The translations under genes and the position numbers were made by a program. From Oscillospiraceae bacterium (GTDB taxonomy: Bacteria > Bacillota > Clostridia > Oscillospirales > Oscillospiraceae): DNA of 7,617 bases. Each line of letters opens with the position of its first letter. The first letter of the stretch is position 1. Below the pieces are notes generated by a model that was not told where the DNA came from, did no database searches, and saw only the letters and a list, made by a program, of their open reading frames with translations. Positions 6,430-7,617 of this stretch are shown one piece after another. Location: positions 1-7,617 of the forward strand of contig JAEEUX010000124.1 of the NCBI GenBank assembly GCA_016290695.1, in the 5' to 3' direction.

Positions 6430-6795
6430 TCAAAACGCCGACTCAATAATATTAATGTCTTCTATTTTTGCCCCGTCCTCCGCCGTATAAAGCTCGACGA
6501 CGGCAAAGCTTATGTCTTTTGACGAATACGCGGCGTTTGAGTAAAGCCACTGATCGGCGGCAAGCCTGAGCTTCCTTCGCTTTGAGGCGCTCACAGCGTC
6601 CGCCGCACGGGTAACTCCGCCCTTCTTGCGAAGCTTAACTTCGACGAAGACGAGGCGTTTTTTATCCGCCGCGATAAGGTCGATTTCTCCGAATTTCGTT
6701 CTGTAGTTCATTGCGAGAACTTCATATTTCTTTTTTCTGAAGAATTCGGCGGTATAGGCTTCACCCATGGCGCCGGCAAGCTTTGTATTCATCAT
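6430..6795 (-). CDS. yraN: YraN/UPF0102 family, predicted PD-(D/E)xK nuclease fold protein
   Basis: Small conserved protein of 121 residues, the usual family size. Seen: GAMGEAYTAEFF near the N-terminus with E12; then FGEIDLIA at 35-42 with E37 and D39; and FVEVK at 50-54 with E52 and K54. Together these form the PD-(D/E)xK nuclease active-site pattern. The cellular role of the family is not settled; it is annotated as endonuclease-like and often sits next to rnhB, as here. The gene starts 9 nt after the rnhB stop. GGAG lies four bases before the ATG at 6795 and seven before the adjacent ATG at 6792, so either of the first two methionines may be the true start. It ends 16 nt before the preferred dipeptidase start. 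Confidence 0.9.
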   Translation of the reverse strand: MMNTKLAGAMGEAYTAEFFRKKKYEVLAMNYRTKFGEIDLIAADKKRLVFVEVKLRKKGGVTRAADAVSASKRRKLRLAADQWLYSNAAYSSKDISFAVVELYTAEDGAKIEDINIIESAF

Positions 6796-6804
6796 GAAGC
6801 TCCG

Positions 6805-7392
6805 TCAGTGCATTTTACGCAGGAAGGTTTTCCTGTGTATCGGGCTCGGGCCAAACTCCCTAAGCCGTTCATAGTGAAGACGTGTCCCGTATCCCTTATG
6901 TTTTTCAAAGGCGTACTGCGGATATTGTTCCGCCATTTGGAGCATAAAGCGATCCCTGCTCACCTTCGCAAGTATGCTCGCTGCCGCAATGCAGGAATAA
7001 ATCCCGTCGCCGCCCACTACGGTCTGGTTCGGGAAGCTTATTCCCGAAGAACGGTTTCCGTCTATAAGCGCGAGACCCGGAACAGGGTCAAGCCCTTCAA
7101 TGGCAAGCTGCATAGCCTGATACGTCGCATTTAAAATGTTAATATCGTCTATCACCGTTTCCGAAACGGAAGAGACGGAAAAGGCTATTGCCTTGCTGCA
7201 AATCTCGTCATATAGAAGCTCACGCTTCTTCTCACTGAGCTTTTTTGAATCGTCAAGTCCCGGAATATCCGCGTCCTGTGGCAACATTACCGCCGCCGCG
7301 TAAACAGGGCCCGCAAGGGGACCGCGTCCCGCTTCGTCCACCCCGCAGACGAGAGAATATTTTTCAAGCAGGTCAAGCGGAATACTCTTCAT
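6805..7392 (-). CDS. rnhB: Ribonuclease HII
   Basis: Endonuclease that cuts the RNA strand of RNA-DNA hybrids and starts removal of single ribonucleotides from DNA. Numbered from the ATG at 7392 (195 residues), the catalytic residues are D19 and E20 in GVDEAGRG, D111 in ALIDGN and D129 in VVGGD, with AAASILAKVSRDR at 136-148 and HKGYGT further on. All are intact. The ATG at 7392 is preferred because it overlaps the rbgA stop as ATGA and has AAGAGG (7399-7404) six bases upstream. An in-frame ATG at 7413 would add MAGKRHR and overlap rbgA by 25 nt; it has a more distant AAGGA and cannot be excluded. Placement directly after rbgA and before yraN is common in Bacillota. The overlap implies translational coupling. 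Confidence 0.96.
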   Translation of the reverse strand: MKSIPLDLLEKYSLVCGVDEAGRGPLAGPVYAAAVMLPQDADIPGLDDSKKLSEKKRELLYDEICSKAIAFSVSSVSETVIDDINILNATYQAMQLAIEGLDPVPGLALIDGNRSSGISFPNQTVVGGDGIYSCIAAASILAKVSRDRFMLQMAEQYPQYAFEKHKGYGTRLHYERLREFGPSPIHRKTFLRKMH

Positions 7393-7617
7393 TCTGTGCC
7401 TCTTTCCGGCCATTCGAGCGTTATCCTTCCGATAACGCCGCCGCGGAACTCATCAAGCAAAATTGCCGCCATGCGCTCCGTGTCGAGCTCGCCGCCCGAA
7501 ATGAGAAAGCCGCGCTTTCTTGCCGCGGCTTCAAGCAGCTCCCAGCCCGCTTCGTCGCCTTTGGGTGTAAGCTTATAGCGCTCGCGCAGGCAATCGGGAT
7601 AATTTGCCAAAAGGCGG
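7389..7617 (-). CDS. rbgA: RbgA (YlqF), ribosome biogenesis GTPase, C-terminal end only
   Basis: Only the last 75 codons are in the window; the gene continues past the right edge, and no start codon is visible (the first in-window codons read RLLANYPDCLRERYKL). The visible part matches the C-terminal domain of the RbgA/YlqF family: YPDCLRERYKL, then ARKRGFLISGGELD, then ILLDEFRGGVIGRITLE. In family members this domain binds the large subunit RNA, while the GTPase motifs lie upstream and cannot be checked here. RbgA is needed for a late step of 50S subunit assembly in Bacillus subtilis. The stop codon TGA (7391-7389) overlaps the rnhB start as ATGA. Identity rests on the C-terminal pattern plus the rnhB neighbour. 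Confidence 0.85.
   Translation of the reverse strand, partial: RLLANYPDCLRERYKLTPKGDEAGWELLEAAARKRGFLISGGELDTERMAAILLDEFRGGVIGRITLEWPERGTE

Noticed and set aside
1..7617. Mobile element, CRISPR array, tRNA, defence system or other novel locus
   Set aside because: Coding is continuous with ordinary housekeeping genes; no transposase, direct-repeat/spacer pattern or tRNA-like fold was seen, and the only repeat is inside tig.

Overview
The window is a stretch of chromosomal housekeeping DNA with every supported gene on the minus strand, so it reads from the right edge to the left. Base composition is moderate. Strong GGAGG-type ribosome binding sites, the rbgA-rnhB-yraN order and the tig-clpP-clpX order all point to a Gram-positive bacterium of the Bacillota, most likely an anaerobic Clostridia lineage. 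That assignment is inference from gene order and protein style; there is no rRNA marker here.

Right part (7617 down to 3317), a tightly packed run of six genes: the 3' end of rbgA (50S ribosome assembly GTPase), rnhB (RNase HII), a yraN/UPF0102 nuclease-fold protein, an M19-family dipeptidase, thrC (threonine synthase) and a calcineurin-type metallophosphoesterase. Junctions are overlaps or gaps of at most 16 nt, so they are probably one transcript with translational coupling. The products are not one pathway. They look like a housekeeping operon with metabolic and peptide-turnover genes attached.

Middle (3163 to 3316): a 154-nt spacer, the largest gap in the window. It holds a good minus-strand promoter candidate with a 13-bp dyad over its -10 box and a leader of about 95 nt before tig. 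There is only a weak A/T-only hairpin at the end of the upstream operon and no GC-rich terminator.

Left part (3162 down to 1): the protein quality-control cluster tig, clpP, clpX. Trigger factor folds nascent chains on the ribosome; ClpX unfolds substrates and feeds them to ClpP. The ClpX IGF loop that docks on ClpP is present. clpX is cut by the left window edge after residue 304. A second promoter candidate (extended -10) sits between tig and clpP, so clpPX may also be transcribed apart from tig.

The most unusual feature is the trigger factor's C-terminus. After a normal domain set ending near residue 423 it carries about 100 extra residues of histone-H1-like Lys/Ala/Pro/Glu sequence, including a 25-residue tandem repeat identical in protein but differing at 8 of 75 nucleotides. 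I found no mobile element, CRISPR array, RNA gene or defence system.
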